Shown: positions 17,261-26,758 of the stretch, in pieces
Numbering within the stretch: the first letter of the stretch is position 1
How the letters are laid out: each line of letters opens with the position of its first letter
Assembly (NCBI GenBank): GCA_002471375.1
Contig: DKPV01000062.1
Coordinates: 1-53,036 of the forward strand
Direction: 5' to 3'
Source: Flavobacteriales bacterium UBA7325
GTDB lineage: Bacteria > Bacteroidota > Bacteroidia > Flavobacteriales_D > Crocinitomicaceae
DNA: 53,036 nt
Translations under genes and position numbers: made by a program
Notes under the pieces: generated by a model
Database searches by the model: none
What the model was told of the DNA's origin: nothing
Seen by the model: only the letters and a program-made list of their open reading frames with translations

Positions 17261-19240
17261 CTAATTCAATTTGACCCCGTCCTTTGTAACAATTAAAGGA
17301 TTTGAATCAAATCGTCCTTCTTCAGGTCCGTTCTCTAATTTTAGTACTCCTCTCGGACAAACAGCCGAGCAGACTCCACACCCTACGCAGCTGGCACGCA
17401 CAATGTTTTCACCTTTTTGTGCATAAGCTCTCACATCAATTCCTTGTTCACAATACGTTGAACAATTTCCACAAGAAATACATTGCGCACCGTTTGTAGT
17501 GATTCTAAATCTCGATTTGAACCTTTGGAATAATCCCATGTAGCCGGCCATTGGGCAGCCAAATCTACACCACACACGATTGCCTAATAGTGGATAAAAG
17601 CCTACGCCTATGACTCCTGCAAAGGCCGCTCCGATTAAGAATCCATATGATTTCTTAATACTCTTGCTCTTGAATGAAAAAACTTCCTCAGCTCCTTCAA
17701 TAAATGACCATGTTAAAAGACCGGCAAGAACCAAGACAGCTATTGCTGCAATAAGCAAAAGTACTTTCTTTTTTCTCCGCCAAAAGAAGAATAATCCGCC
17801 AGATACAACAAGTATTAATACCATATATGAATAAAACACTGAGGATTTAGTCATCGCCTTGAGCGTATACATATTTACCTGATCTTTAACCTTGATTTTA
17901 GGATCAAATGAGAGGTAAGCCCAAGTTAAAAAGCCAAGAAGCGCAAATAGAAGTAGAGCTCCAATGAGTAACATATTATGCTTCCGTTTGAAAAAGAGAA
18001 TTCCAAGGCCAATTCCGGAGAGAGACAATAGCGTAGCAAAAGTGTAGAAGAATCCTTTTTGATCAATGGTCATGAATCCTAATTCAAACTCTTTCCCCGA
18101 AAAATAAGGCCAAAGAGCGCCGACAGTCATCACAAGCACAAATACCATTACAAGGTGGATTACCCAACGTTCAATTTTCCAACTCGACTCTTTCTTTGAA
18201 GATAAATGACGGAAGCTATCCCCAGCAGTTTCAGCAAGTCCACCGCAGCCACAAACCCACGAGCAATACCATCTCTTTCCTACCAGATAGGTTAAAAATG
18301 GAGTGATAATTAAGAAGAGTACTAGTCCCCATACAAAATAAAAGGTACCTGAAACACCATTGTTTTGCATCGCATCTAATTGATACGATTCGACGAAACC
18401 ATAATTAAGCGGCCAGATATTCTTTAAATCTTTAGCGAAATATCCTTGGTAGTCGTTAAAGGCTTCCAAAATATGTGGAATTGCATAGGCAAAAACTATT
18501 TGGAAGAAGATCACTGAAATTGTACGAATTATCTGATAGCGATTGTGTCTGTACTTATAGATGAATTTGATGCCCAGGAAGAAGATTAAAAAAGTGTACA
18601 CTGTCCCATAAACAAACCATTGTCCGGCTGCAGCACCGGTGAAAAGGTAGGCAAGTGGGTCGAAAAGTCGAATGAGACTCTCAAGAGATTCAGGGAACCA
18701 ATAGATTTGGATATAGAAGAGCGTAAGAACAATTCCTGCAATCCAGCCAAGTATACCTCGGCTTGTCAATGAATTGAACATGACGTAATTATTCTTTATT
18801 CCCTTGAGATGACCAGCGTAACTGCCGTAAGTGTAAGTCATCGTTCCAATACCCATAAGCCCCATGGATAGCCACAGAAACAAGGTGTGATTTGAGGTGA
18901 TGAGTCCTGCCCAAGCGAGTGAGAATACACCAAATCCTAGGGTCGAAATAGCGAGACCGATTTTTTGAATTTTATTGGAGTACTTCAGATATGCTGACTT
19001 AATCGAGAAGTGATGTCTATCATAGGTAAACAAAAAAGTCCCCAATAGCTGAAGTCCGAATGATCCGAAGATATACCATTCGTAGTGCTCGATATCTTCG
19101 AACTTCATTTTGTCAATAATTGATATTCGAATCAATTCAATTAGTCCAGTGAGACCAAGAATGAAGATTAGGATACCGATTTTCTTAAAAACGCTAAGCT
19201 TCTGAGATTCCTCTCCTACAATTGAATAGTTACTTTTCAT
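17261..19240 (-). CDS. Multi-spanning membrane polyferredoxin (NosR/NapH-like)
   Basis: The 659-residue protein has a dozen or so membrane segments. One cytoplasmic loop has a Cys cluster WYCSWVCGCGG (about residue 325-335), a later loop has VWCRFGCPMAG (about 560-570), and the C-terminus holds two ferredoxin-type [4Fe-4S] motifs, CISCGNCSTYCEQG and CVGCGVCSAVCPRG. This arrangement is that of NosR/NapH/CcoG-like electron-transfer proteins. The gene starts 3 nt after the FAD oxidoreductase gene, so electrons probably pass from NAD(P)H through flavin and Fe-S clusters to a membrane or periplasmic acceptor. No nitrous oxide or nitrate reductase gene is in the window, so the acceptor is unknown. 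Confidence 0.85.
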   Translation of the reverse strand: MKSNYSIVGEESQKLSVFKKIGILIFILGLTGLIELIRISIIDKMKFEDIEHYEWYIFGSFGLQLLGTFLFTYDRHHFSIKSAYLKYSNKIQKIGLAISTLGFGVFSLAWAGLITSNHTLFLWLSMGLMGIGTMTYTYGSYAGHLKGIKNNYVMFNSLTSRGILGWIAGIVLTLFYIQIYWFPESLESLIRLFDPLAYLFTGAAAGQWFVYGTVYTFLIFFLGIKFIYKYRHNRYQIIRTISVIFFQIVFAYAIPHILEAFNDYQGYFAKDLKNIWPLNYGFVESYQLDAMQNNGVSGTFYFVWGLVLFLIITPFLTYLVGKRWYCSWVCGCGGLAETAGDSFRHLSSKKESSWKIERWVIHLVMVFVLVMTVGALWPYFSGKEFELGFMTIDQKGFFYTFATLLSLSGIGLGILFFKRKHNMLLIGALLLFALLGFLTWAYLSFDPKIKVKDQVNMYTLKAMTKSSVFYSYMVLILVVSGGLFFFWRRKKKVLLLIAAIAVLVLAGLLTWSFIEGAEEVFSFKSKSIKKSYGFLIGAAFAGVIGVGFYPLLGNRVWCRFGCPMAGYMGLFQRFKSRFRITTNGAQCISCGNCSTYCEQGIDVRAYAQKGENIVRASCVGCGVCSAVCPRGVLKLENGPEEGRFDSNPLIVTKDGVKLN

Positions 19241-19243
19241 AGA

Positions 19244-20572
19244 CTAGTGTGAAATAATTTTTTGCCACCACTTCGGAGCATTTACCGCAACAGAAGCACC
19301 AAATTTCTGATTGAACTCAGCGACAACTTCTGACTCGTACTTCGTATAGAATTCGGGATCAAAGTTTGCCGACTTTAAATTGGATAGGACTTCTTCGATC
19401 GTTGCGTTATTTAGTAACCAGTCATTAAAGACTGGGTGGCGCATTCTAATTCCAAAGTTGTTTATTCCAATAAACTTGTGGCTTTCTTTTTCGAAAACAA
19501 AGTGGAGTAAAACATCCTCTGTTGCATGACGATACACGAATTCTTCTTCGTCTTCTGCAAGAATGGCGCGGACATCCCCATATGTCTGATATTCTATTTC
19601 AAAGAATTTTGCTGAGTTAAACCAATGGCCTGGGTTATACTGACGCGGAGAACCTGTGATCGTTTCTGAAACTACCTCTCCCATGAATTTTCCAGTATAC
19701 CACACCTGCTCGATTGGTCGTCTTCCGGGCAGTGGCTCTCGAAACTCGGCGCAATCGCCTATAGCATAAATATCTGCCTCAGAAGTGCGTAAGAAACGGT
19801 CAACTAATATCCCTCGATTTGACTCGATACTACTTCCTTCTATCACTGCAATGTTCGGTGATACTCCAGCTGTTAGGCCTACAAATTGACATTCGATTTT
19901 TCTTCCTGCTTTGGTAATGACACCAATTGCCTCATCGTTTTCGTTTGTCACAACCTCGTCCAGTTCAGTTTCATAATACATACGAAGGCCGTGGTGTTTT
20001 TCCAAATGATCCATTATTAATTGTGAGTCCTGACTAGGCAGAACTTCTGACCAAAAACCATTATCGCGAACAAGGAAGTGCACTTCGATGTTTCGTGTGA
20101 GCAGCATCTCCGCTAACTCAATTCCAATTAATCCTCCACCGACGATGACGGCACTCGCTATTCCTTTGGTTGATTTTTCAATGTTTTCTAGATCTTGTTT
20201 CGAATACATACCATGTACTCGTTTTGAATCTTGTCCTTTCCATCCGAATTTATTCGGTTTAGATCCTGTTGCAATAATTAAAGAATCATACTTCATCTTG
20301 CTTCCGTCACTGAATCGAAGTTCCTTCTTATTGGATTCAATAGATTCAACGTGATTCTGTAGTAACTCGATCCGGTTCTTTTCCCAGAAATGGGGTTCGT
20401 AGGGTTGTGTATGCTCGAAGGTCATATGTCCCATGTACACGTACATCAGCGCCGTACGTGAGAAAAAATATTTTGATTCAGAGGATATTATCGTAATCGC
20501 GTCATCGCTCTTTTTACGAATATTTCTCGCTGCGGTGACTCCAGAAATTCCATTGCCAATTATTACGATCAT
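19244..20572 (-). CDS. NAD(P)/FAD-dependent oxidoreductase
   Basis: The 442-residue protein is a pyridine-nucleotide-disulfide oxidoreductase-fold enzyme. It has an FAD-binding GNGISGVTAARNI at residues 5-17, LIIATGSKPN near 100, an NAD(P)-binding GGGLIGIELAEML near 145-157, and a second FAD contact IYAIGDCAEF near 275. No redox-active CxxxxC pair is visible, so it is closer to ferredoxin/rubredoxin reductase or the NirB N-terminus than to thioredoxin reductase. It is the first gene of the minus-strand unit, 3 nt upstream of the membrane polyferredoxin, its likely electron partner. Confidence 0.88.
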   Translation of the reverse strand: MIVIIGNGISGVTAARNIRKKSDDAITIISSESKYFFSRTALMYVYMGHMTFEHTQPYEPHFWEKNRIELLQNHVESIESNKKELRFSDGSKMKYDSLIIATGSKPNKFGWKGQDSKRVHGMYSKQDLENIEKSTKGIASAVIVGGGLIGIELAEMLLTRNIEVHFLVRDNGFWSEVLPSQDSQLIMDHLEKHHGLRMYYETELDEVVTNENDEAIGVITKAGRKIECQFVGLTAGVSPNIAVIEGSSIESNRGILVDRFLRTSEADIYAIGDCAEFREPLPGRRPIEQVWYTGKFMGEVVSETITGSPRQYNPGHWFNSAKFFEIEYQTYGDVRAILAEDEEEFVYRHATEDVLLHFVFEKESHKFIGINNFGIRMRHPVFNDWLLNNATIEEVLSNLKSANFDPEFYTKYESEVVAEFNQKFGASVAVNAPKWWQKIISH

Positions 20573-20681
20573 TTCTTTTTCTATTTTAGGAAAGATAGTG
20601 ATTTTGACGGACTGGTATTTCTTGGCTTACAATTTCAATATTTTTATTTGCACATGAAGTTATGAGAGCTAGCGGAGTGGC

Positions 20682-21078
20682 TTATTCCCACTCTTTGTAG
20701 TCAAATCTTTTGCCATCAACAATCAGGGTGAGGGTATTGCTGTCTTTACTGATTTCATAGGCAATCTTGACATACTTATCCTATTCAGGAAGATCTAATT
20801 GACATACTTCACCTATCTGTAGATATAAGTATGTGTCATCGAGGCTAACAGAGAAGTATGTCAGACATGCGAAGCCCATACCTTCCATTTCAAATGGAGC
20901 CATCAGGGATTAAAAAGAAAAACTGTTGATCCATTCCCGCGATTTCTGCTCCGCCTTCACCATCTGCGTGTTCCGAGAGTTTATCGACAGGACTAAATGA
21001 CTCTAAATATTCTCCATCTAATTGACTCCATCCAATGAATTTAAGACAGCATATAAGAAATTAAAAAACGTATTTTAT
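20682..21078 (-). pseudogene. Decayed gene for a small exported protein
   Basis: Read on the minus strand, this stretch keeps a coherent protein signal across breaks. It has a signal-peptide-like start (an ATA codon where ATG is expected, then KYVF), an early TAA, and FLICCLKFIGWSQLDGEYLE. It continues to DQQFFFLIPDG, then a frameshift near 20905 into MEGMGFACLTYFSVSLDD. A TAG follows LDLPE near 20780, and the frame ends with DKYVKIAYEISKD and TLTLIVDGKRFDYKEWE before TAA at 20682. So there are two premature stops, one frameshift and a lost start codon. The family is unknown. It lies between accA and the FAD oxidoreductase gene and fills what would otherwise be a 500-nt gap. Confidence 0.7.
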
Positions 21079-21085
21079 AGTGAAT

Positions 21086-22039
21086 TTATTTCCAAACCCC
21101 TCTCTCGGAGAAAGCAGCAATTCTATTTTCAATACGCTGTTCAGGAGATATCTTACTGAGTTCTTCTAGGTATTTCTTTACGCTTTTCTTAACCGTTTTG
21201 AATGTCTCCGCAGGAGCTCTGTGAGCGCCATTGATTGGTTCCTTGATAATATCATCAACGATCCCCAATTTTTTCATGTCGCTAGAAGTCAGTTTCAAAG
21301 CTTCGGCTGCTTTTTCTTTATACTCCCATGATCTCCATAGAATAGATGAGCATGATTCAGGAGAAATAACAGAATACCATGTATTTTCAAGCATGACTAC
21401 TTTATCGCCAACTCCAATCCCTAAAGCTCCACCAGACGCGCCTTCACCAATAACGATGCAGATAACTGGAACAGTCAATCGCATCATCTCATAGATGTTT
21501 CGAGCGATCGCTTCACCTTGCCCTCGTTCTTCCGCTTCAAGTCCAGGGAATGCACCAGGAGTATCAATTAAAGTAACAATAGGCTTGTTGAATTTTTCTG
21601 CCAATTTCATCAGACGAAGAGCCTTACGATATCCTTCAGGATTAGGCATCCCAAAATTTCTGAATTGACGCATTTTCGTGTTGACACCTTTTTGTTGGCC
21701 AATGAACATCACTGTTTCTCCATCCAAAAGTCCGAATCCACCAACCATAGCTTTGTCGTCTTTTACATTTCGATCACCGTGGAATTCTTGGAATTGTCGA
21801 TTCGTAAGTGCGTCAATATATGCTAATGTATAAGGACGTTCTGGATGACGCGACAATTGGACTTTTTGCCATGGTGTCAAGCCTCCAAATATTTCCTTTG
21901 TTTTACTCCTAAGTTTAGTTTCGAGTTCTTTGATTTTGTCGCTCATGTCGACATCCGTGTTTTCTCCAATCTCCTTAGTCTGAGAGATTTTCTCTTCCAA
22001 CTCCTTCAACGGTTCCTCGAAATCCAAATAAATTGCCAT
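21086..22039 (-). CDS. accA: Acetyl-CoA carboxylase carboxyltransferase subunit alpha
   Basis: The protein is about 317 residues from ATG 22039 (MAIYLDFEEPLKELEEKI), the usual AccA start; the longer frame adds only 11 residues. It shows the family pattern: SRHPERPYTLAYID, FQEFHGDRNVKDDKAMVGG, PIVTLIDTPGAFPGLEAEE and GEGASGGALGIGVGD, with the oxyanion-hole glycines of the crotonase-like fold. With AccD it transfers carboxyl from biotin to acetyl-CoA, giving malonyl-CoA for fatty-acid synthesis. It is divergent from ispE. Confidence 0.97.
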   Translation of the reverse strand: MAIYLDFEEPLKELEEKISQTKEIGENTDVDMSDKIKELETKLRSKTKEIFGGLTPWQKVQLSRHPERPYTLAYIDALTNRQFQEFHGDRNVKDDKAMVGGFGLLDGETVMFIGQQKGVNTKMRQFRNFGMPNPEGYRKALRLMKLAEKFNKPIVTLIDTPGAFPGLEAEERGQGEAIARNIYEMMRLTVPVICIVIGEGASGGALGIGVGDKVVMLENTWYSVISPESCSSILWRSWEYKEKAAEALKLTSSDMKKLGIVDDIIKEPINGAHRAPAETFKTVKKSVKKYLEELSKISPEQRIENRIAAFSERGVWK

Positions 22040-22101
22040 AATGCTCAATATTTTGAGGGGCGAAAGGTACAAAAATTGTTTAGTTGTTCTACTTTTAGAG
22101 A

Positions 22102-22899
22102 ATGATATTATTTCCTCCAGCTAAGATCAATTTAGGTCTGAACGTTTTGGGTAAACGCCCGGATGGTTATCATGAAATCGAAACATGTATGTATCCCGTG
22201 CAGTGGTTTGATGTACTTGAACTTCTGCAGCGAGATGAATTCGAATTTGTGCAAACGGGGATAGTAGTTGATTGTCCGCCGGAGAGTAATTTATGTGTCC
22301 GTGCTTTTCGAATGATTCAGGATCGTTATTCCATTCCTAATGTCTATATGCATTTGCGTAAGAATATTCCAATGGGAGCTGGATTAGGAGGAGGTTCTTC
22401 AGATGCAGCTTATGTGTTGATTGGATTGAATGAACTATTCTCATTGGATATTTCTAAAAACGATCTACGGCAAATGGCTGGTGAATTGGGTAGTGACTGC
22501 CCCTTTTTCATAAATTCAACACCTCAGATTGCAACTGGCAGGGGAGAATTCATGGAAAATTTTGAATTGGATTTATCTGATTACTTCATTAAAGTAGTGC
22601 ACCCAGGAATTCATATAGGTACAAAAGAAGCTTATTCAGGTGTTCGATTTATAGAAAACAGAATTGCTTTAGCTGGCCTGCTTCGGCAGCCTATCGAATC
22701 ATGGAAATACACTCTTATGAATAGTTTTGAGTATTCCATTATGACAAGTAATCCTAAGATTTCGGATCTTAAAGAACAAATGTATAGTGAGGGTGCAATT
22801 TACGCATCTATGTCAGGAAGCGGATCATCTGTTTATGGTATATTCAAAGAAGAACCAACGATTACCATCACTGATACTTGCTGGGTCGCCAAGCTATAA
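22102..22899 (+). CDS. ispE: 4-diphosphocytidyl-2-C-methyl-D-erythritol kinase
   Basis: The 265-residue GHMP kinase has the IspE N-terminus PAKINLGLNVLGKRPDGYHE (catalytic Lys and His region), the ATP-binding PMGAGLGGGSSDAA at residues 90-103, and the C-terminal SMSGSGSSVYGIF. It phosphorylates CDP-methylerythritol in the non-mevalonate isoprenoid pathway, so the organism uses the MEP route. The ATG is 62 nt from the divergent accA start. The stop lies 4 nt from the end of the convergent FG-GAP protein gene. Confidence 0.97.
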   Translation: MILFPPAKINLGLNVLGKRPDGYHEIETCMYPVQWFDVLELLQRDEFEFVQTGIVVDCPPESNLCVRAFRMIQDRYSIPNVYMHLRKNIPMGAGLGGGSSDAAYVLIGLNELFSLDISKNDLRQMAGELGSDCPFFINSTPQIATGRGEFMENFELDLSDYFIKVVHPGIHIGTKEAYSGVRFIENRIALAGLLRQPIESWKYTLMNSFEYSIMTSNPKISDLKEQMYSEGAIYASMSGSGSSVYGIFKEEPTITITDTCWVAKL

Positions 22900-22903
22900 C
22901 CAA

Positions 22904-25141
22904 CTATTTTTTCAGAACTCTTCGTGTAATTATGTCACCTGTGCTCAGCCCAACATGAATAATATAAACTCCACTTGGAAGGTTATTGAAATCAATCTGA
23001 GTTGAATTTGTTGCTGGATTAAGCATAAGTAATTGCTGACCCGCAAGATTAAAGAGCGTTACTTGGTTCAATTGATTGTCGTTCGAAGCTACAGTGATCA
23101 TTCCACTTGTAGGGTTAGGGTATATCAACAGCTCAACATCTTTACCTATCCCCTGATTCGAAGCGGTGCTTGTAGAGTCATTTTCGAAGCGGAAAAGTCC
23201 ACCTAAATCCTGTCCAACATATGCTTCAAGTTTATCATTGTTGTTAATATCAGCAATGAAAATTGAGCTGTACCCTTCTGTTGAAATTCCCTGGTGATTC
23301 AATGTTTCAAGATTGAAAGTGTCACCAATGCTGAGGTTTCCATCAATGTCCGTATAGTGATGCATTCTACCGGAAAGATCACCACAGAAAAGATTTACAT
23401 TCCCGGAGTCGCGTACGAAATGCGGTGTAGAATATCCATCAGGATTCGAATCGGTCGTATTCACTGAACCGAGTGATGGATTCGTCAATTCAAAGCTTGG
23501 AACAGTACTTGATCCAATGTTTCGGTAATAAGCTATTTTACCTGTTTTACCACCCAATAGTAGATCGAGTAATCCATCATCATCGATATCAAAAAGTTGA
23601 GGAGAATTGAAGCCGCCTGATGTAATCGGAGCGCCTAAATTATCAAGGTAATCAATCACTGGTAGCCCGTATACTGATCCAGCGCCAACTGACATGTTTT
23701 CAGAATACGCTAAATGACCATCTTCAAGACCGAGGAACATATCCTTGTCTCCATCTCCGTCGATATCACCAAAAGTTGGTAATGCTCTTAATCCGTAATT
23801 TCCATCAGGTAAATCGAGGTAGTTATCATCCACAAATGAAAACTCTGGATCGTTCGCGGTACCCGTGTTTTGGTAGTAGCTTAGCGTTGTTTCCTTGTCC
23901 ATTATTGGCTTATATCTGAAGAAATTTGCAACGATGAGGTCTTCTAGTCCATCTTCGTTTATATCAACTATTATCGGTTTAGAGCCTGAGCCAGTTTCAA
24001 TCATTTCGGCTTGTAAGAAGTCATCTTGCACGAAAATGAAGTTCGGAAGTGCGTTCGTACCAATGTTTTTATAGAAAATGACACTATTTACGTTTTGTGA
24101 GATATTCTTGGCATTTGCAGCTACTATTATGTCTTTAACACCATCAAAATCGACGTCTACAAAGAATGCTGCCGGGAATAATTGCATGTTTGCCGGTGTA
24201 GTATTCGATGGGAAAGCATTATCTACACTAATTATCGGTGAATCCGTATTTACAGCAGTACCTCCATTCATCAGTAAGTTCAGGTTAGGATAAGATACAT
24301 CACCAATCACTAAATCAAGTACGCCGGAATTATCAGCATCAAAAGCAAGAACAGTAGATCCTGCATGCTTGGGTCCTTTATAGATGTTTCCTGTTAATTC
24401 TGGATCAGGAATACTTCCACCTACGCATGGTGCATTAGGATCATTTAGTAGTATTGAGCTTGTACTGAAGTCTTCTTGGAACTTACCCCAGCATTCGTTT
24501 CTTAATTCAAATGTTAACGAATCTGGAATACCGTAAAGCTCCATTGATTGGTTCTGGTAGTAGAGCATATGCTGTCCACCAATATGAAAAGTAAGAACGT
24601 CAATATCACCATCACCATCTACATCAACTATAGCGGGGATATCGGAAGAACTGACATATAAATTTGTGTTCACTCCCAAATACTCCGTATAAAGAAGTTC
24701 TGATATTAGCTCCCATTGAAGTCCATTAGTTACATCTCCAACATTTCTATAAACCATCAAGCCACCAATTCCATAGGTGAAGATATCGTTTCGACCATCG
24801 TTGTCGTAATCAACCATCGTTGTTCGATATCTTAGGTCTGTCGGAAATGAATTTTTAGCGTTGTAGGCTAGCTCATAATGTGTGCTTGAACCTGTACCTT
24901 CCTGAGTAAAAACTCTAATATTGTCGCTACTTCTGTCAAAAACAAAAAGGTCCATATCTCCATCAAAATCAAAATCGATATCAGAGAACTGCGCATAATT
25001 TAAACCGCCTGCCCATGGGTTTTCAAGTTCAACCCCTCCAACAGTAACCGGAAGGTTTGGATTGTAATTGAATAAGAACTGAGCTTGTGATGAAGTTGCA
25101 GTTAGAATAATTGCGAGGGTGAATAGAAAGCGTATTGACAT
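22904..25141 (-). CDS. Secreted FG-GAP/VCBS repeat protein with T9SS sorting domain
   Basis: The 745-residue protein has a signal peptide (about residues 1-21, ending SSQAQ). The body holds about nine repeats with calcium-loop-like cores such as DFDFDGDMDLFVF, DYDNDGRNDIFTYG, DVDGDGDIDVLTFH, DINEDGLEDLIVAN and DIDGDGDKDMFLGL, the pattern of FG-GAP/VCBS beta-propellers. The last 80 or so residues (LLIYPNPTSGMITV, NLAGQQLLML, SGVYIIHVG) are a T9SS type A sorting domain. It is predicted to be surface-exposed or released, with Ca2+-stabilised propellers that may mediate adhesion. No catalytic domain is visible. Confidence 0.9.
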   Translation of the reverse strand: MSIRFLFTLAIILTATSSQAQFLFNYNPNLPVTVGGVELENPWAGGLNYAQFSDIDFDFDGDMDLFVFDRSSDNIRVFTQEGTGSSTHYELAYNAKNSFPTDLRYRTTMVDYDNDGRNDIFTYGIGGLMVYRNVGDVTNGLQWELISELLYTEYLGVNTNLYVSSSDIPAIVDVDGDGDIDVLTFHIGGQHMLYYQNQSMELYGIPDSLTFELRNECWGKFQEDFSTSSILLNDPNAPCVGGSIPDPELTGNIYKGPKHAGSTVLAFDADNSGVLDLVIGDVSYPNLNLLMNGGTAVNTDSPIISVDNAFPSNTTPANMQLFPAAFFVDVDFDGVKDIIVAANAKNISQNVNSVIFYKNIGTNALPNFIFVQDDFLQAEMIETGSGSKPIIVDINEDGLEDLIVANFFRYKPIMDKETTLSYYQNTGTANDPEFSFVDDNYLDLPDGNYGLRALPTFGDIDGDGDKDMFLGLEDGHLAYSENMSVGAGSVYGLPVIDYLDNLGAPITSGGFNSPQLFDIDDDGLLDLLLGGKTGKIAYYRNIGSSTVPSFELTNPSLGSVNTTDSNPDGYSTPHFVRDSGNVNLFCGDLSGRMHHYTDIDGNLSIGDTFNLETLNHQGISTEGYSSIFIADINNNDKLEAYVGQDLGGLFRFENDSTSTASNQGIGKDVELLIYPNPTSGMITVASNDNQLNQVTLFNLAGQQLLMLNPATNSTQIDFNNLPSGVYIIHVGLSTGDIITRRVLKK

Positions 25142-25520
25142 AATTGTGCGTTTGTATCTGTAAAACGTCCAACAATTGAAGTTAGTTGCTTATTCTTAGG
25201 CTAATGATGAACATTTTTTTTGAATGATTTTAATCAGGAGTTCAATAGTGGTCGCTCTAGGGTGTAATTGGAAGACATCAAGTTCGTTGGGTATGGCTCT
25301 TAGATCAATTTAGCTAAAGTTTTCATATTCTTTTAAATCAGGTCGATTGTTGAGTAAGTACGTTTTTATTGACACGTAATAATCATTATGAATGCTGCTA
25401 TGATATTACCGGATGACTCGCATCCTCTAGAAAGTAAGAATACAATAGTCGCACTTGAAAGGATAATTCTTTGAAGCAACCGATCGATTTCAATAGGTGT
25501 CTAACGAAAAACTAGACATT
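25142..25520. other. Intergenic region with no gene seen
   Basis: This is 379 nt between the divergent FG-GAP and SGNH genes. I found no open frame with protein character, no tRNA, no perfect hairpin with a T-tract and no convincing TTG/TAnnTTTG promoter, although promoters for both neighbours must lie here. Confidence 0.5.
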
Positions 25521-26756
25521 ATGATTCGATTGAATATTTTATTTCTTGCACTTTTCGGCTCTCTTTTTTCCTATGCTCAAGATAGTGCCTCAGTACTTTT
25601 TGTAGGGAACAGTTACACCTATTACAATACTCTACCTGATATTTTGGTCGACCTTGCTGCATCCTTAGGTGATGTGGTTAGTCAAGATTCTCAGACAGGT
25701 GGCGGGGCTACTTTTCAGGGACATGCAGGGAATGCTGCGGTTTATACTAAAATAAATAGTGAGCCTTGGGATTTTGTTGTACTTCAAGGACAAAGCCAAG
25801 AGCCATCTTTTCCCGAGGCTCAAGTTGATACAGAAACAATTCCATACGCGAAACAGTTAAGTGATAGTATATATGCAAATCGATTTTGCTCAGAGGTATT
25901 GTTCTTCATGACATGGGGACGTGAGAATGGAGATCCTCAATGGATCCCAATATCGACTTTCGAAGGCATGAACAATCGACTTCGAGATGCCTATCTAAGA
26001 ATGTCAGATACTGTCCAGGGTGCAGTTTCACCAGTAGGAGTTGCATGGAAGAGAGTGCGTGATAATCACCCCTCTATACAATTATATTCTGGAGACGGAT
26101 CACACCCAAGTTATGCTGGTTCTTATTTGGCGGCATGCACTTTCTATTCATCGGTATTTAGAAAACCTGCTAGTGGAGCGACATTTGTTGGTAGCTTAGA
26201 TCCAGTAACAGCAGCTACTCTTCAAGATGCAGCAACGTTTGTAGTATTAGATAGCTTAGAACAATGGAATCTTAGACCAATTTCAGAACATACTCAGGCA
26301 GGATTTTCCCAAGTTGTCACTGGGTCGACATTAGATTTGACGAACACAAGCACCAAAGCGAATGGATACAGTTGGGACTTCGGTGACGGAAATTCATCAA
26401 CCGATGAAAATCCATCTCATACTTATGCGTCTAATGGAACTTACAGCGTGTCTTTAGTTGCATCGAGCCCTTGTGATACAGATACTTTAGTGCAATCAGT
26501 TACAATTTCTATAGCAGGTATGAATGAACTGCCTGAAGGGTACAAACTTCAATCTTTTGGGAATGGTCATTATACGATTATCGCTTCTGAACATGTCCTA
26601 TCTATGTCTTTGATTGATCCAATGGGGAGAAAGCTTGAAACTAAACTCCCAACGAGCAATTCAATTGAATTAAATTTAGAAAGACAGCCTGATGGATTGT
26701 TCCTTATTCTTCTTGAAACAGAGGTAGGAATCAGAACAATTAGAGTACTACGATAG
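25521..26756 (+). CDS. Secreted SGNH/GDSL-type hydrolase with PKD domain and T9SS-like tail
   Basis: The protein is about 411 residues from ATG 25521, directly before the signal peptide (MIRLNILFLALFGSLFSYAQ). An SGNH-like hydrolase domain (residues about 22-225) has the nucleophile block VLFVGNSYTYYN, the block VVLQGQSQEP, and a C-terminal DGSHPSYAGSYLAA that supplies Asp and His. It is close to the DUF4886/SGNH group. A PKD domain follows (YSWDFGDGNSSTDENPSHTY, about 280-330). The end (MSLIDPMGRKLETKL, DGLFLILLE, IRVLR) resembles a T9SS sorting domain. The enzyme is probably an esterase or acetylesterase outside the cell; the substrate is unknown. Confidence 0.82.
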   Translation: MIRLNILFLALFGSLFSYAQDSASVLFVGNSYTYYNTLPDILVDLAASLGDVVSQDSQTGGGATFQGHAGNAAVYTKINSEPWDFVVLQGQSQEPSFPEAQVDTETIPYAKQLSDSIYANRFCSEVLFFMTWGRENGDPQWIPISTFEGMNNRLRDAYLRMSDTVQGAVSPVGVAWKRVRDNHPSIQLYSGDGSHPSYAGSYLAACTFYSSVFRKPASGATFVGSLDPVTAATLQDAATFVVLDSLEQWNLRPISEHTQAGFSQVVTGSTLDLTNTSTKANGYSWDFGDGNSSTDENPSHTYASNGTYSVSLVASSPCDTDTLVQSVTISIAGMNELPEGYKLQSFGNGHYTIIASEHVLSMSLIDPMGRKLETKLPTSNSIELNLERQPDGLFLILLETEVGIRTIRVLR

Positions 26757-26758
26757 AT

